Below are positions 47,440 to 55,674 of a DNA stretch of 64,000 bases, piece by piece. The DNA lies in contig NZ_CABTZZ010000002.1 in the NCBI RefSeq assembly GCF_902489465.1, forward strand, positions 1-64,000, given 5' to 3'. The notes beneath the pieces were generated by a model. The model searched no databases. It was not told where the DNA came from and was given only the letters and a program-made list of their open reading frames with translations. Every line of letters starts with the position of its first letter. The stretch's first letter is position 1. Source of the stretch: an uncultured Varibaculum sp. (GTDB taxonomy: Bacteria > Actinomycetota > Actinomycetes > Actinomycetales > Actinomycetaceae). The translations under genes and the position numbers were made by a program.

Positions 47440-48477
47440 CTACTTAGCGCCCTTACTCCCTGCAACCAGGGATTGCTGGTACTTCATCATCACTTGCTGC
47501 TGTAAGTTTTGCCCCGCCAGGAACCAACGCCCCTCATCTTCTTGCCAAGCCATAATTTGCAACGGAGTACCCTGCTTATCCTTAATCAAAACCGCCTTCG
47601 CTCCGCCGGCATCTGCCTTAGGCTCCGGGGAGAACCTCAGATCTGCTAACTTCACCGAGGGCGACTGCTCGGACTGCGCAAAGGTTTTCTCAACTGCCTG
47701 CGTGCACTGTTCGAGGCTATTTTCATCGGTTTTTTGGCTAATCGCTTGCACCAATTGCCCCCGCGCTTTCTCGGAACTTAAAGCACAAATAGTTTGCGCA
47801 TCCTTATCTAGCAGCGCCCCGTAATAAGCTTTCGCTCCTGCCTGGGGGGAGGGGGCACCCGCGGGAGTAAAAAACTTTTGCCAAACGCCACTGGCGTACA
47901 GCGCAATCCCCATAGCGGCCACTATTGCCACTATCCCCAATGTCCAGGAAATAACGGTGCGCGAACGAGAATGAGTTTTCTTAATTTGACCGGTCTTCTT
48001 CAGGGCAATCTGATCAACATTAAAGGCAGTACCAGATTCACAGTCCCCGAGTTCATCGCGGTCAACGTGTCCGCCAACTTGATTACCCCAAACTCGCTTG
48101 TCCCCTTGGCTCGCGACTTCGGGATCTACCGCAGCGGCCGCTTCCCTTCCGCCAGCTAGCGGCAGGATCTCAGGAATCTGAAACTCTTCGTCAGCGCTAT
48201 CTTCTCCCTCGGTAACTAGATCCTCGCCCGGAGAGTCCGTATCATCCGCGGCGTCGCCCTCTGCGCTTGTAGCGGTTCCCTCCGGCGGTTCCTGCTTACC
48301 TGCCTGTTCGTCCTCGCCGGGAGTATCTACCTGCCAGCGATCGCCCTTATTAGCAAGGAGAGCAGCATTTTCCTCCCCGTTCTCTGAGGGTGAAAGGGCA
48401 GCCTTATTCAAGGAACTGATATCTGCGGCATCCTCGTTATGCTCAGCGGTTTCTTCGTCATCATGTCGGTTAGCCAT
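47440..48477 (-). CDS. Membrane-anchored NTF2-like (DUF4878-like) protein with acidic N-terminus
   Basis: 345 residues. Residues 1-185 are acidic, low-complexity and probably cytoplasmic and disordered. A single transmembrane helix (about 192-212, VISWTLGIVAIVAAMGIALYASGV) follows a basic stretch. The C-terminal 120 residues (KAYYGALLDKDAQTICALSSEKARGQL onward) look like the cystatin/NTF2-like fold often annotated DUF4878. It is probably anchored with this domain outside. The function is unknown. It diverges from the Asp23 operon. Confidence 0.65.
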   Translation of the reverse strand: MANRHDDEETAEHNEDAADISSLNKAALSPSENGEENAALLANKGDRWQVDTPGEDEQAGKQEPPEGTATSAEGDAADDTDSPGEDLVTEGEDSADEEFQIPEILPLAGGREAAAAVDPEVASQGDKRVWGNQVGGHVDRDELGDCESGTAFNVDQIALKKTGQIKKTHSRSRTVISWTLGIVAIVAAMGIALYASGVWQKFFTPAGAPSPQAGAKAYYGALLDKDAQTICALSSEKARGQLVQAISQKTDENSLEQCTQAVEKTFAQSEQSPSVKLADLRFSPEPKADAGGAKAVLIKDKQGTPLQIMAWQEDEGRWFLAGQNLQQQVMMKYQQSLVAGSKGAK

Positions 48478-48595
48478 AGGGCGATCCTACCGGGAAAACC
48501 CACTTAGATGCTCATTAAATTAACCTAAACGCTCGCTTGGAGAATCAAACTCCGATACCCTTAAACCAGGTCACTAAAGATCAGGAATACAAAAA

Positions 48596-48625
48596 TTGCT
48601 GGTTATAGACCGTTGAAAGTATAAC
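48596..48625 (+). promoter_or_regulatory. Candidate promoter of the Asp23 operon
   Basis: TTGCTG (48596-48601) and TATAAC (48620-48625) are 18 bases apart, 28 bases before the ATG. The palindrome TAACGTTA (48622-48629) overlaps the -10 element. A GGGATAGGA ribosome binding site follows. Confidence 0.4.
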
Positions 48626-48652
48626 GTTACCAACCAAGTAGGGATAGGAATA

Positions 48653-49147
48653 ATGGCAAATACCCAAAAAGATAAAAAGACCCCGACCGTAGTACCCACC
48701 GCCGAAGAAGCCAAAGAACTAATCCCTGCAAATAACGTCGCCGAGGATCAAGGGCAGGGACTAACCACCGTTGCCGACCAGGTAGTTGCCAAAGTTGCTG
48801 GTCTGGCCATCAAAGAGATTCCCGGGGTCTACGATCTTGGTAACTCCGCCGCCCGCGCCCTGGGGGCTTTGCGTTCCAAAGTCGGAGCCTCCGAAAGCAT
48901 AACCCAGGGCATTTCGGTAGAAATCGGGCAGACTCAAACCGCACTGGACGTAGTGCTGATTGTGGAATACCCCTACCCGGTACACGAAGTAGCCGATAAA
49001 GTCCGGGAAGCTATTTTCTCAGCTATCGAAGGGCTAGTAGGACTAGAAGTTACTGAAGTAAACATCAAGGTTACGGATGTGCACGTACCGGACGATGACG
49101 ACAATGAAGAAGACGAAGCCGAGAAGGATAAAAAGGATCTGAAGTAA
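48653..49147 (+). CDS. Asp23/Gls24 family envelope-stress protein (first copy)
   Basis: 164 residues. The core (about 38-150) reads LTTVADQVVAKVAGLAIKEIPGVYDLG, then GISVEIGQTQTALDVVLIVEYPYPVHEVADKVREAI, the Asp23 pattern, followed by an acidic/basic tail. In Staphylococcus, Asp23 is an abundant membrane-tethered protein under stress-sigma control. It heads an operon of six genes that ends in csbD. Confidence 0.9.
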   Translation: MANTQKDKKTPTVVPTAEEAKELIPANNVAEDQGQGLTTVADQVVAKVAGLAIKEIPGVYDLGNSAARALGALRSKVGASESITQGISVEIGQTQTALDVVLIVEYPYPVHEVADKVREAIFSAIEGLVGLEVTEVNIKVTDVHVPDDDDNEEDEAEKDKKDLK

Positions 49148-49170
49148 CCTTCGCCGGAAAGGAAAATAAC

Positions 49171-49365
49171 ATGACCACCATAGCTGGTATTTTTTGTGGT
49201 GCTTTTCTCGCATATATGGCCGTAGCTCACGGATTCTTTGGATTCTTAGTCGCCATCCTGTTTATGGCCATCGGGGCGGTATTAGGCAGGGCTGCTTCGG
49301 GAAAGCTAGATCTGAAAGGCGTGGGTGAAGCCCTAATCGGCAAGCACACTACCACCTCCGATTAA
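49171..49365 (+). CDS. Small membrane protein, DUF2273-like
   Basis: 64 residues with two hydrophobic helices (TIAGIFCGAFLAYMAVAHG and FLVAILFMAIGAVLGRAA) and a short soluble tail. DUF2273 proteins of this size accompany Asp23 and AmaP in many Gram-positives. Its position between two Asp23-like genes supports the call. AGGAAAA lies upstream of the start. Confidence 0.78.
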   Translation: MTTIAGIFCGAFLAYMAVAHGFFGFLVAILFMAIGAVLGRAASGKLDLKGVGEALIGKHTTTSD

Positions 49366-49377
49366 GAAGGAGGAGTA

Positions 49378-49734
49378 ATGAATTCCGATAAGGAACCAAG
49401 CGAACTTGCGGGAATCACCACGGTGTCTGCGCGCGCTATCCAAACCATTGCGATGGCGGCCACCGCCCAGCGAATCAGTGTCCCCGGTGAGCAAATAAAA
49501 GTTTCTACCCGTGACGACCAGGGGTTATTGGGCATAGATATTTCTTGTCCCCTTAGCTCCCAGGTTCTAGACACTATCATTAACACCTCCGATAGCTCCG
49601 TGTTTTCCTTGGCGGACGCAGCGCGGCATGACATCGTTACCCGCGTTGGCCAGATAGCAGGAGTGAAAGTTGGGCGAGTAAATCTGCGACTAACTGGAAT
49701 CTATAAGCATCAGAAACGGAGGCAGCTGCAATGA
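49378..49734 (+). CDS. Asp23/Gls24-like protein (second, diverged copy)
   Basis: 118 residues. The fold hints are GITTVSARAIQTIAMAATAQ, then VSTRDDQGLLGIDISCPL and VGRVNLRLTGI, which parallel Asp23 with short core length. Similarity to the first copy is low, so this is a weaker call. GGAGGAG is right before ATG. Its end overlaps the next gene by 4 bases. Confidence 0.65.
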   Translation: MNSDKEPSELAGITTVSARAIQTIAMAATAQRISVPGEQIKVSTRDDQGLLGIDISCPLSSQVLDTIINTSDSSVFSLADAARHDIVTRVGQIAGVKVGRVNLRLTGIYKHQKRRQLQ

Positions 49735-50327
49735 GTAACCAATCCAGCAAATCCGGCTCTCACGTGTCTTATCTGGTTAGACGGCAGACCCATTCCTCTC
49801 GCGCTTTAAGCAGCGTTATTTTAGCGATCATCATAGTTGCTGCTCTGGGGTTTTTAGCTACCGAGGGCGTGTTGGCGTTATTTGGGAAAGATCCCCTGCT
49901 GGTAAACCCGGCTGATATGTGGCAGCAAGGATTTGCGTCTTTAAGTAATAGTCACCGTCCCCTAGCGATTATCGTAGGGGTGCTGCTAGCCCTGGGCGGA
50001 TTAATATTGCTAGCTAAAGCGGTACTGCCGGGTACTTTAAGTAAACATGCCCTCAGTGACGAACGCACTGCCTACGTTATTGATGATGGTGTGGTCGCCG
50101 CAGGAATTTCTCGGTTAGTACGCGAAGAGGCAGGTCTGCCACCAGGAACCGTCTCTACCGCAGTTAGTAAACGACGTTCGGTAAGTACTATTACCCCTAG
50201 TACTGGACGCACCTTAGACCAAGCGCAAATCCAACAGGTGGCAAGCGAAGAGGTCGCTTCCTGGCAGCTGAGGCCGCGGCTAAAGTCAGCAGTTAAGATC
50301 GCTACCGAAGGGAGGCTTGAAAAGTGA
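49731..50327 (+). CDS. DUF6286-like membrane protein
   Basis: 198 residues with two transmembrane helices (about 25-50 and 80-104). The cytoplasmic C-terminal domain contains SRLVREEAGLPPGTVSTAVSKRR. DUF6286 proteins are known from actinobacterial Asp23 operons; the name is from memory. It overlaps both neighbours by 4 bases, consistent with a complex at the membrane. Confidence 0.7.
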   Translation: MSNQSSKSGSHVSYLVRRQTHSSRALSSVILAIIIVAALGFLATEGVLALFGKDPLLVNPADMWQQGFASLSNSHRPLAIIVGVLLALGGLILLAKAVLPGTLSKHALSDERTAYVIDDGVVAAGISRLVREEAGLPPGTVSTAVSKRRSVSTITPSTGRTLDQAQIQQVASEEVASWQLRPRLKSAVKIATEGRLEK

Positions 50328-50950
50328 AAAAACTACCTCGAGCTTTGAATCGGATCTTACTGTTTATTTTTGGTTTGCTGTTTCTTGCCGCCGGAGTTTC
50401 AATTACCTCCGCTGCATCCTCAGCCTCGATTCACCGCCGCCTTATTGACTACCGCTCAAAAATAGAGTCCGGATTTACCAACCTGGCTAGACAGTCAACC
50501 TTCCAGGTGCAAGGCAGAGAGATTTCCGCAGTTCACGCAGGAGCTCTCGCCTTGGGAATTATAGTGATCCTATTGCTGATAGTCTGGGTGTTTTCCCAAG
50601 GCGGCGGCAAGATTCGCTCGCTGGCTTTAAATAAGGCCGGAAAGGATTCTGACAAAGAAGGCGAGATTACTGCCGAGTTGGGGTTAATCCAGGACATAAT
50701 CGAGAGTGAAGTGGCTAGTAGTCGCGACATTGCCTCTCTAAAAATCTCTTCTTGGGAGGTAAAAAAGCGCCCTGGACTGGCGTTAACCGCCGCGGTTTAC
50801 AAGGGGACGAACCCTCGCGAAGTTAAGATAGAAATTGATCAAGCGATTGCGAAGTTAGATCAAGTTTTAGGAATAAAAATGCCGATTCTGGTGCGGATCA
50901 CCACGAATTGGCGAACCAATTTAGGATCTGCGGATCGCGTAGATTCATAA
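50324..50950 (+). CDS. amaP: AmaP-like Asp23 membrane anchor
   Basis: 208 residues. Two N-terminal transmembrane helices (about 10-30 and 70-92) flank a short loop, followed by a cytoplasmic domain (about 110-208). This is the layout of AmaP, which tethers Asp23 to the membrane. The overlap with the preceding gene and the operon context are the main support. Confidence 0.72.
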   Translation: MKKLPRALNRILLFIFGLLFLAAGVSITSAASSASIHRRLIDYRSKIESGFTNLARQSTFQVQGREISAVHAGALALGIIVILLLIVWVFSQGGGKIRSLALNKAGKDSDKEGEITAELGLIQDIIESEVASSRDIASLKISSWEVKKRPGLALTAAVYKGTNPREVKIEIDQAIAKLDQVLGIKMPILVRITTNWRTNLGSADRVDS

Positions 50951-50969
50951 AGTATAAAAGGAGAACAAT

Positions 50970-51215
50970 ATGGGACTGGACGACAAGATTAAGAACTCTG
51001 CAGAGGACTTGGGCGGCAAAGCAAAAGAAGCTGCCGGCAAAGTTAGCGGAGACAAGAACGTAGAAGCCGAAGGGAAAGCAGATCAGGTTAGCGCAGAAAT
51101 CAAAGATAAGGTTTCTGAGTTTACCGATAAAGCTAAGGACGTGGCCGAAGAAGCCGGCGCTAACCTGAAGGCTGCTGCCGAAAAAATCAAAGAAGGATTC
51201 TCTAACGACAAGTAA
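50970..51215 (+). CDS. CsbD-family stress protein
   Basis: 81 residues, highly charged, with the CsbD signature: MGLDDKIKNSAEDLGGKAKEAAGKVSGD, followed by KAKDVAEEAGANLKAA repeats. It lacks aromatic core residues and is probably disordered or helical. CsbD genes are part of general stress regulons. It is last in the Asp23 operon and is followed by a terminator. Confidence 0.88.
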   Translation: MGLDDKIKNSAEDLGGKAKEAAGKVSGDKNVEAEGKADQVSAEIKDKVSEFTDKAKDVAEEAGANLKAAAEKIKEGFSNDK

Positions 51216-51252
51216 ATCCGGCAAGATTCAACGGTAGCAAATAGCTAGTTTA

Positions 51253-51287
51253 AGAATCGGGAGGCGATCGCCTCCCGATTCTTTTAT
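51253..51287 (+). terminator. Terminator of the Asp23 operon
   Basis: A 30-base perfect palindrome (15-bp arms, 51253-51267 and 51268-51282) followed by TTTAT on the plus strand. It is 37 bases after the csbD stop. The DUF4921 gene converges from the other side. Confidence 0.88.
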
Positions 51288-51363
51288 GTCCTACTCCCCT
51301 AGCATCCTCGCGAACAAACCCTGTCTCAAAACCCGCTATCCCGAGTCCCTCGTTAATGCCTAG

Positions 51364-52710
51364 TTAATCCAGTAGGGAGGGCGAAACTTTGGTTTCCTCA
51401 CCAATGCGCATATCCGCGATTTTACCGGCTGCCCGTAACTCTTTTAGTCGTGGCACCACCCGCCGGGAAATACCCCAAGGGTCAATCGTGTTTAGGTAAA
51501 TCCGGGTACCGCCCTCAAAACCCGCCAAGGTCGAAATTCGCCATTTCAGTAAGATCCGCCAGCGCATCGGAGTCGAAACCGATAGCGGACGGTGATACCA
51601 CTCTTCGTTGCAAGGGACATCAGCACCGGTAGCAGCATGGATAGCATGCAAAATATCAGAAACTGCCCGCGTCTTCTTTTCTCCCGCATCCCAGGGATTA
51701 CAGGGCTTACCGAGTGGCCAGACCGCGATCGTAGGATAACGGTGCCCCACCCCCGCCATCGCAATCGCGTCCTCGTTTTGCGCCAAGATCAGTCCGCGAG
51801 TAGCCCGAATCTTCAAAATAGTGTGGTAAATATCGGGGTCCTTGCGCAGTCGTTCTCGTTCCTGAGTGGTCTGAACAGGGAATTCGTCAATCGCTACCAA
51901 TTGTTTATGTAGGTGATCGAAACTGGCACCCGCCGGTTTTAGCCAATTTTGGAAAGTCGCCACATATTTGACAGCCGGATCCAGATCGTACAGATCCCGC
52001 AGCGCCCTCGTCGTGAAGGCAATATAGGCATGATGCTCATCCGGAGTCAGAGTACCCGCGGAAGCCAGCTGAGAGGAGTTAGTGGCTCCCGGAACGAAAT
52101 GCCGATTGGCCACAATCAGATCATGTCCACCCGAGAAGAACGAGTTTGCTTGCCCCAACATTTCCGGTTCGCTGAGGCTATTTATTTCCTCGTCATTCAT
52201 CCCGTATTGGTGCAGCTTCGCTCGCACTACCCGCAACACATGGTCATAGCCGGTAGGGGTAGAAAGGTATTCCGCCAGATGCTGGCGTTCTTTATCGGAT
52301 GGTTCATGGCCATGATTAAGATGCCAGTACTGATAGGAAACGATCTCAAAGAGGTTCGGGATCCGCCGAAAATCGGCCGGGTACTTACTAAGCTGATCGG
52401 CCGCTAGCCCTTCTACAATCCGGAAATCTCCGAAACTGGTAGTCTTATCTGCTGGCAGATCCGGATCACCTAAGACAATTCGAGATTTTTCGGGCGGGGT
52501 TTCTAAATAGCGGTCAGAGCAGAAGGCACAAGTGGAAGTATGATCCTTGGCACTAATGGGAGTGGGGTTAACCTGAGGCTTGGAAAGTGGGCGATGCCCC
52601 CGACCCGGTACCGTCCACACCTCGGTTCCAGTTAACTGATTTCGTTGCTTAACGGTTCCATCTGCCAGTTTAACTAATGCTCGTGCGGCTACTGCTTCCT
52701 CTTTTGCCAT
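51364..52710 (-). CDS. DUF4921 family protein (GalT/HIT-like fold)
   Basis: 448 residues, actinobacterial DUF4921 by memory. CAFCSDRYLETPP gives a likely zinc pair (CxxC), and GASFDHLHKQLVAID is a histidine-triad-like motif as in galactose-1-phosphate uridylyltransferase. NWYHRPLS-like EEWYHRPLSVSTPMRW is also conserved. It is probably a nucleotidyl transferase or hydrolase, with an unknown substrate. It is monocistronic. Confidence 0.78.
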   Translation of the reverse strand: MAKEEAVAARALVKLADGTVKQRNQLTGTEVWTVPGRGHRPLSKPQVNPTPISAKDHTSTCAFCSDRYLETPPEKSRIVLGDPDLPADKTTSFGDFRIVEGLAADQLSKYPADFRRIPNLFEIVSYQYWHLNHGHEPSDKERQHLAEYLSTPTGYDHVLRVVRAKLHQYGMNDEEINSLSEPEMLGQANSFFSGGHDLIVANRHFVPGATNSSQLASAGTLTPDEHHAYIAFTTRALRDLYDLDPAVKYVATFQNWLKPAGASFDHLHKQLVAIDEFPVQTTQERERLRKDPDIYHTILKIRATRGLILAQNEDAIAMAGVGHRYPTIAVWPLGKPCNPWDAGEKKTRAVSDILHAIHAATGADVPCNEEWYHRPLSVSTPMRWRILLKWRISTLAGFEGGTRIYLNTIDPWGISRRVVPRLKELRAAGKIADMRIGEETKVSPSLLD

Positions 52711-52824
52711 ACTTCCACCCTAGTTGCCTATTGGTACTTTTTCTCCCACTCCCCGCGCGTGTAAGTCAGATGCTTTAAATGCTGGGGGTCTGGTTTATAG
52801 TGAGCGGGAGGGGAAGGAGGTAAG

Positions 52825-53874
52825 TTGATTAAATATCTGGGGTCAAAACGGAACCTGGTACCAGCTTTAGGAACCATTGCTAGCGCTGCTGGCGCGCGGA
52901 GTGCTCTCGATCTGTTTTCCGGTACCACTCGGGTCGCCCAAGAGTTTAAACGTCGCGGGATCTCCACTACTGCCTGCGATCTTGCTTCCTATAGTTATCA
53001 ACTGGCGCGTACCTATATCGAAACTGATGCCAACACCGTTGATATCGCTGCCTTACGCGACCACCTCGAGGCAATGAGCACCCTTAAAGGTAAAGAAGGA
53101 TACTTCACCGAGACTTTTTGCCACCAGGCTCGGTTCTTTCAACCCCATAACGGAAGGCGTATCGATGCTTGCCGAGATTACCTGGTTGACCTGCAAAACG
53201 ATCCCTTATTCCCGATATTATTAACTTCCCTGATGGAGGCTGCCGACCGCGTAGATTCCACCACTGGAGTCCAGATGGCGTATCTGAAGAAGTGGGCGCC
53301 GCGTTCCTATAACCAGTTAGAGCTACGTTTGCCGCAGCTGCTGCCGGGAAAGGGGCGGGCCTTCCAAGGAGACGCCCTCAAACTGGTTGACCAGGTACCC
53401 CAAGTGGATCTCGCTTACCTCGATCCCCCCTATAACCAGCACCGTTACTTTACTAACTACCATATTTGGGAAACCTTAGTGCGTTGGGATGCCCCCCAGG
53501 CCTACGGAGTGGCGCGCAAACGGATAGATGCGCGCGGTGATCAGCACCGTTCAGTATTTAACTCCAAACGCACTATGGCGCAAAGTTTCTTTTCCTTGCT
53601 TGGCCGGGTACGCGCCCAAACCATAGTGGTTTCCTATAATGACGAAGCTTGGATTGGCGAGGACGAGATGGTTAATGCCATCCTGGAGGCCGGATTTGCC
53701 CAGGTAAAAAAGTTTGCGTTTTCACAGCGCCGCTATGTGGGAGCAAAAATCGGAATCTATGACCCGCAAGGAAAGAAAGTGGGGAAGCCAGGGGCGGATC
53801 GAAACATTGAGAATGTTTTTGTAGGCGGCAACGCTACCACTCTGTCTCAAATCAGCGCGGCCTTATCCTCTTAA
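52825..53874 (+). CDS. Orphan D12-class N6-adenine DNA methyltransferase
   Basis: 349 residues. It has the D12-class order: an N-terminal KYLGSKRNLVPAL, SAM-binding DLFSGTTRVAQEF (29-41), and DPPYNQHRY (catalytic DPPY at 200-203) with YHIWETLVRWD after it. TTG is the start, with GGAAGGAGG 4 bases upstream. It resembles DNA adenine methyltransferases, but no restriction enzyme, specificity subunit or second methyltransferase is nearby, so it may be an orphan with an epigenetic or repair role. The recognition sequence is unknown. Confidence 0.88.
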   Translation: MIKYLGSKRNLVPALGTIASAAGARSALDLFSGTTRVAQEFKRRGISTTACDLASYSYQLARTYIETDANTVDIAALRDHLEAMSTLKGKEGYFTETFCHQARFFQPHNGRRIDACRDYLVDLQNDPLFPILLTSLMEAADRVDSTTGVQMAYLKKWAPRSYNQLELRLPQLLPGKGRAFQGDALKLVDQVPQVDLAYLDPPYNQHRYFTNYHIWETLVRWDAPQAYGVARKRIDARGDQHRSVFNSKRTMAQSFFSLLGRVRAQTIVVSYNDEAWIGEDEMVNAILEAGFAQVKKFAFSQRRYVGAKIGIYDPQGKKVGKPGADRNIENVFVGGNATTLSQISAALSS

Positions 53875-53895
53875 ATCAGTCGACAGTTAACGGTT

Positions 53896-54309
53896 TTAGT
53901 ATTGGAGCCAACCCTTAGCCTGCTGGGAGAGCTGCTGCAGCAAAGAAATAGCCTCTTGCGCTCTAGCTGCCGGTACCATCAGGTGGTCATGGTGCAGTCC
54001 CGATAAAACATTGCAGGGAATAGATTGGCTGGCCAGCTGCGAAGCGACCGTAAAAGTAAGCCCCGTTTCTTCTAGCGAGACATCGCAATCCAAAGTAATT
54101 CGGCGATAAATCTTTTTCCCCGCGGCCAGACCTGCTGCTTTTGCCTGTTCTAAGGGAACGATTAGGGTGAGTCCTTCTTCCTCTTTTATCTGTGCAAACG
54201 GCTCTAAGCCCGCGGGCAGACCATCCCGCTCCGACAAGAACACATACTTGCCAAACATATGGGGATGAAGCTTAGACAACGCTAGATCAAAGTCAGAATA
54301 CGAACTCAT
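53896..54309 (-). CDS. ACT-domain protein
   Basis: 137 residues. Both halves look like ACT folds: GLTLIVPLEQAKAAGL and LTFTVASQLASQSIPCNVLSGLHHDHLMVPAARAQEAISLL. Proteins of this type bind amino acids and often stand alone. The function is unknown. It is convergent with the methyltransferase gene. Confidence 0.75.
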   Translation of the reverse strand: MSSYSDFDLALSKLHPHMFGKYVFLSERDGLPAGLEPFAQIKEEEGLTLIVPLEQAKAAGLAAGKKIYRRITLDCDVSLEETGLTFTVASQLASQSIPCNVLSGLHHDHLMVPAARAQEAISLLQQLSQQAKGWLQY

Positions 54310-54453
54310 AGTTTTAAGTTAGGGGGCTAAGCCCTACCCGTGCTTTCTAGTCTCACTCTGCGGTCGATTTTTACCAGTTTCAGCAGGTAAATACCAAAAC
54401 TTTCAGGCTGCGTTCAGCAACTTGTTTTAGAGTGCTGGCTTATAAATCAGCCC

Positions 54454-54483
54454 TTGCCAAAGAGGGGATCGACTCTTTGGCAA
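54454..54483 (-). terminator. Terminator-like hairpin after hydrolase
   Basis: Perfect 11-bp arms (54454-54464 and 54473-54483) with an 8-base loop, 24 bases after the hydrolase stop. There is no strong T-run on either side, so termination may be weak or the site may be an operator. Confidence 0.5.
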
Positions 54484-54507
54484 TAAGATACTCATCCCGT
54501 GCGCAAG

Positions 54508-55296
54508 TCAGGACATCCGCCGATAAACACTCATCACTGCCCGCGCTACCGCCGAGGGTGCCTCTAACGGCACCAAATGTCCCGCCCGTGGCACGGAGAC
54601 TACCCGGGTGCCGAGTGCCTTGGCCATCGCCTCCGCCTGGGCCGCAGTGGAGTTTTGATCTTGCTCTCCCCGAACCACCATTGCCGGGATTTGTGCCCGT
54701 CCTAGCGTCTCGAGACGGCCAGGGCGCGCCGCCAAAGCACGCTGCGCCCAAGAAATTGCCTCCCCGGGTGCCTCGTTAATCCATTTTTCCATCAGCTGGG
54801 GAATCTTGGGAAAATCCGTGAGGGTCTCTTTGGCCAACATGTTGGGGATGGACTTCACCAGTTGTTCTTGCGCCCTGCCAACCAGAGCCCCGACCGCCAT
54901 TTCTGTGCGTGCAGCCCGCGCGTCCGCAGTATCAATATCAGCCTTAGTGCCCACTAGCACCACTCCGCCCACTAAACGGGGATGCCGCTCAATCATCGCC
55001 TGCGCGGTGTATCCTCCCATAGAGTTCCCACACACCAGTACTTTTTCCGCTCCTTCTGCTCGTACTGCCTGGGCTACATAATCGGCATAGATTTCTAAAG
55101 AGGGAGGATCTAGCGGAACCGGGGAACGGCCAAACCCAGGCGGATCGATCGCTATTACCGGTACTCCCTCGAAACGACGGGCAACCCCTTCCCACATTCG
55201 ATGGTCATAGGGGAAAGCTGCTAATAAAACCACTGCGGGGGTACCCGCCATTCTATGCGCGTCCCGCGTAAAAATAGCCACGTTCATAATCTCCAT
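54508..55296 (-). CDS. Alpha/beta hydrolase
   Basis: 262 residues. The nucleophile elbow is CGNSMGGYTA (Ser near 93), the acid residue is in VRGEQDQNS, and RAGHLVPLE gives the catalytic His near 240. The N-terminal half (VVLLAAFPYDHRMWE, IDPPGFGRSPVP) matches the peroxidase/hydrolase type. The substrate is unknown. Either ATG at 55296 or the one 9 bases later may be the start. Confidence 0.85.
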   Translation of the reverse strand: MEIMNVAIFTRDAHRMAGTPAVVLLAAFPYDHRMWEGVARRFEGVPVIAIDPPGFGRSPVPLDPPSLEIYADYVAQAVRAEGAEKVLVCGNSMGGYTAQAMIERHPRLVGGVVLVGTKADIDTADARAARTEMAVGALVGRAQEQLVKSIPNMLAKETLTDFPKIPQLMEKWINEAPGEAISWAQRALAARPGRLETLGRAQIPAMVVRGEQDQNSTAAQAEAMAKALGTRVVSVPRAGHLVPLEAPSAVARAVMSVYRRMS

Positions 55297-55391
55297 CTTC
55301 GCACAGCTCGGAGAAGATGACCGCGAAAACTGGCACGATAGTTGCGGAATTATGTTTTAGGGTTTTGGCGAGCTCCACGAACCCGCAAATA

Positions 55392-55673
55392 CTAGAGACC
55401 GCGTTCCCAACATGAACGATGCCAATGTCGGCGCTGGTCTAAACCCGCTTGAGTACCAAAAATAAAGTCGGTTCGCCAAGCCACCACATGTGCCTGGCCG
55501 ATCCGGATCTCCTGGCTACACCCGGGACACAAATAAGTTTTACGCGCCTGGGACAGGTACTGCACCTGGAAATCACCGTCCGGGCGGGAAACTGCCCGCG
55601 GCATGGAAGCTAAGGAATCTATCCTTAAAGGCCGGTGCTCCCCCCAGGGACGTTTACGAGAGCGCCTAGCCAC
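55392..55673 (-). CDS. Small zinc-binding-like protein
   Basis: 93 residues from GTG at 55673, one base after the nagA stop. Possible metal ligands are C49, C52, H62, H83, H85 and C88 (CPGC, then HWHRSC), as in small treble-clef fingers. Residues 1-30 are basic. Homologues in actinobacteria are often labelled ATP/GTP-binding without evidence, so I give no function. It appears cotranscribed with nagA. Confidence 0.65.
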   Translation of the reverse strand: MARRSRKRPWGEHRPLRIDSLASMPRAVSRPDGDFQVQYLSQARKTYLCPGCSQEIRIGQAHVVAWRTDFIFGTQAGLDQRRHWHRSCWERGL

Positions 55674-55674
55674 T

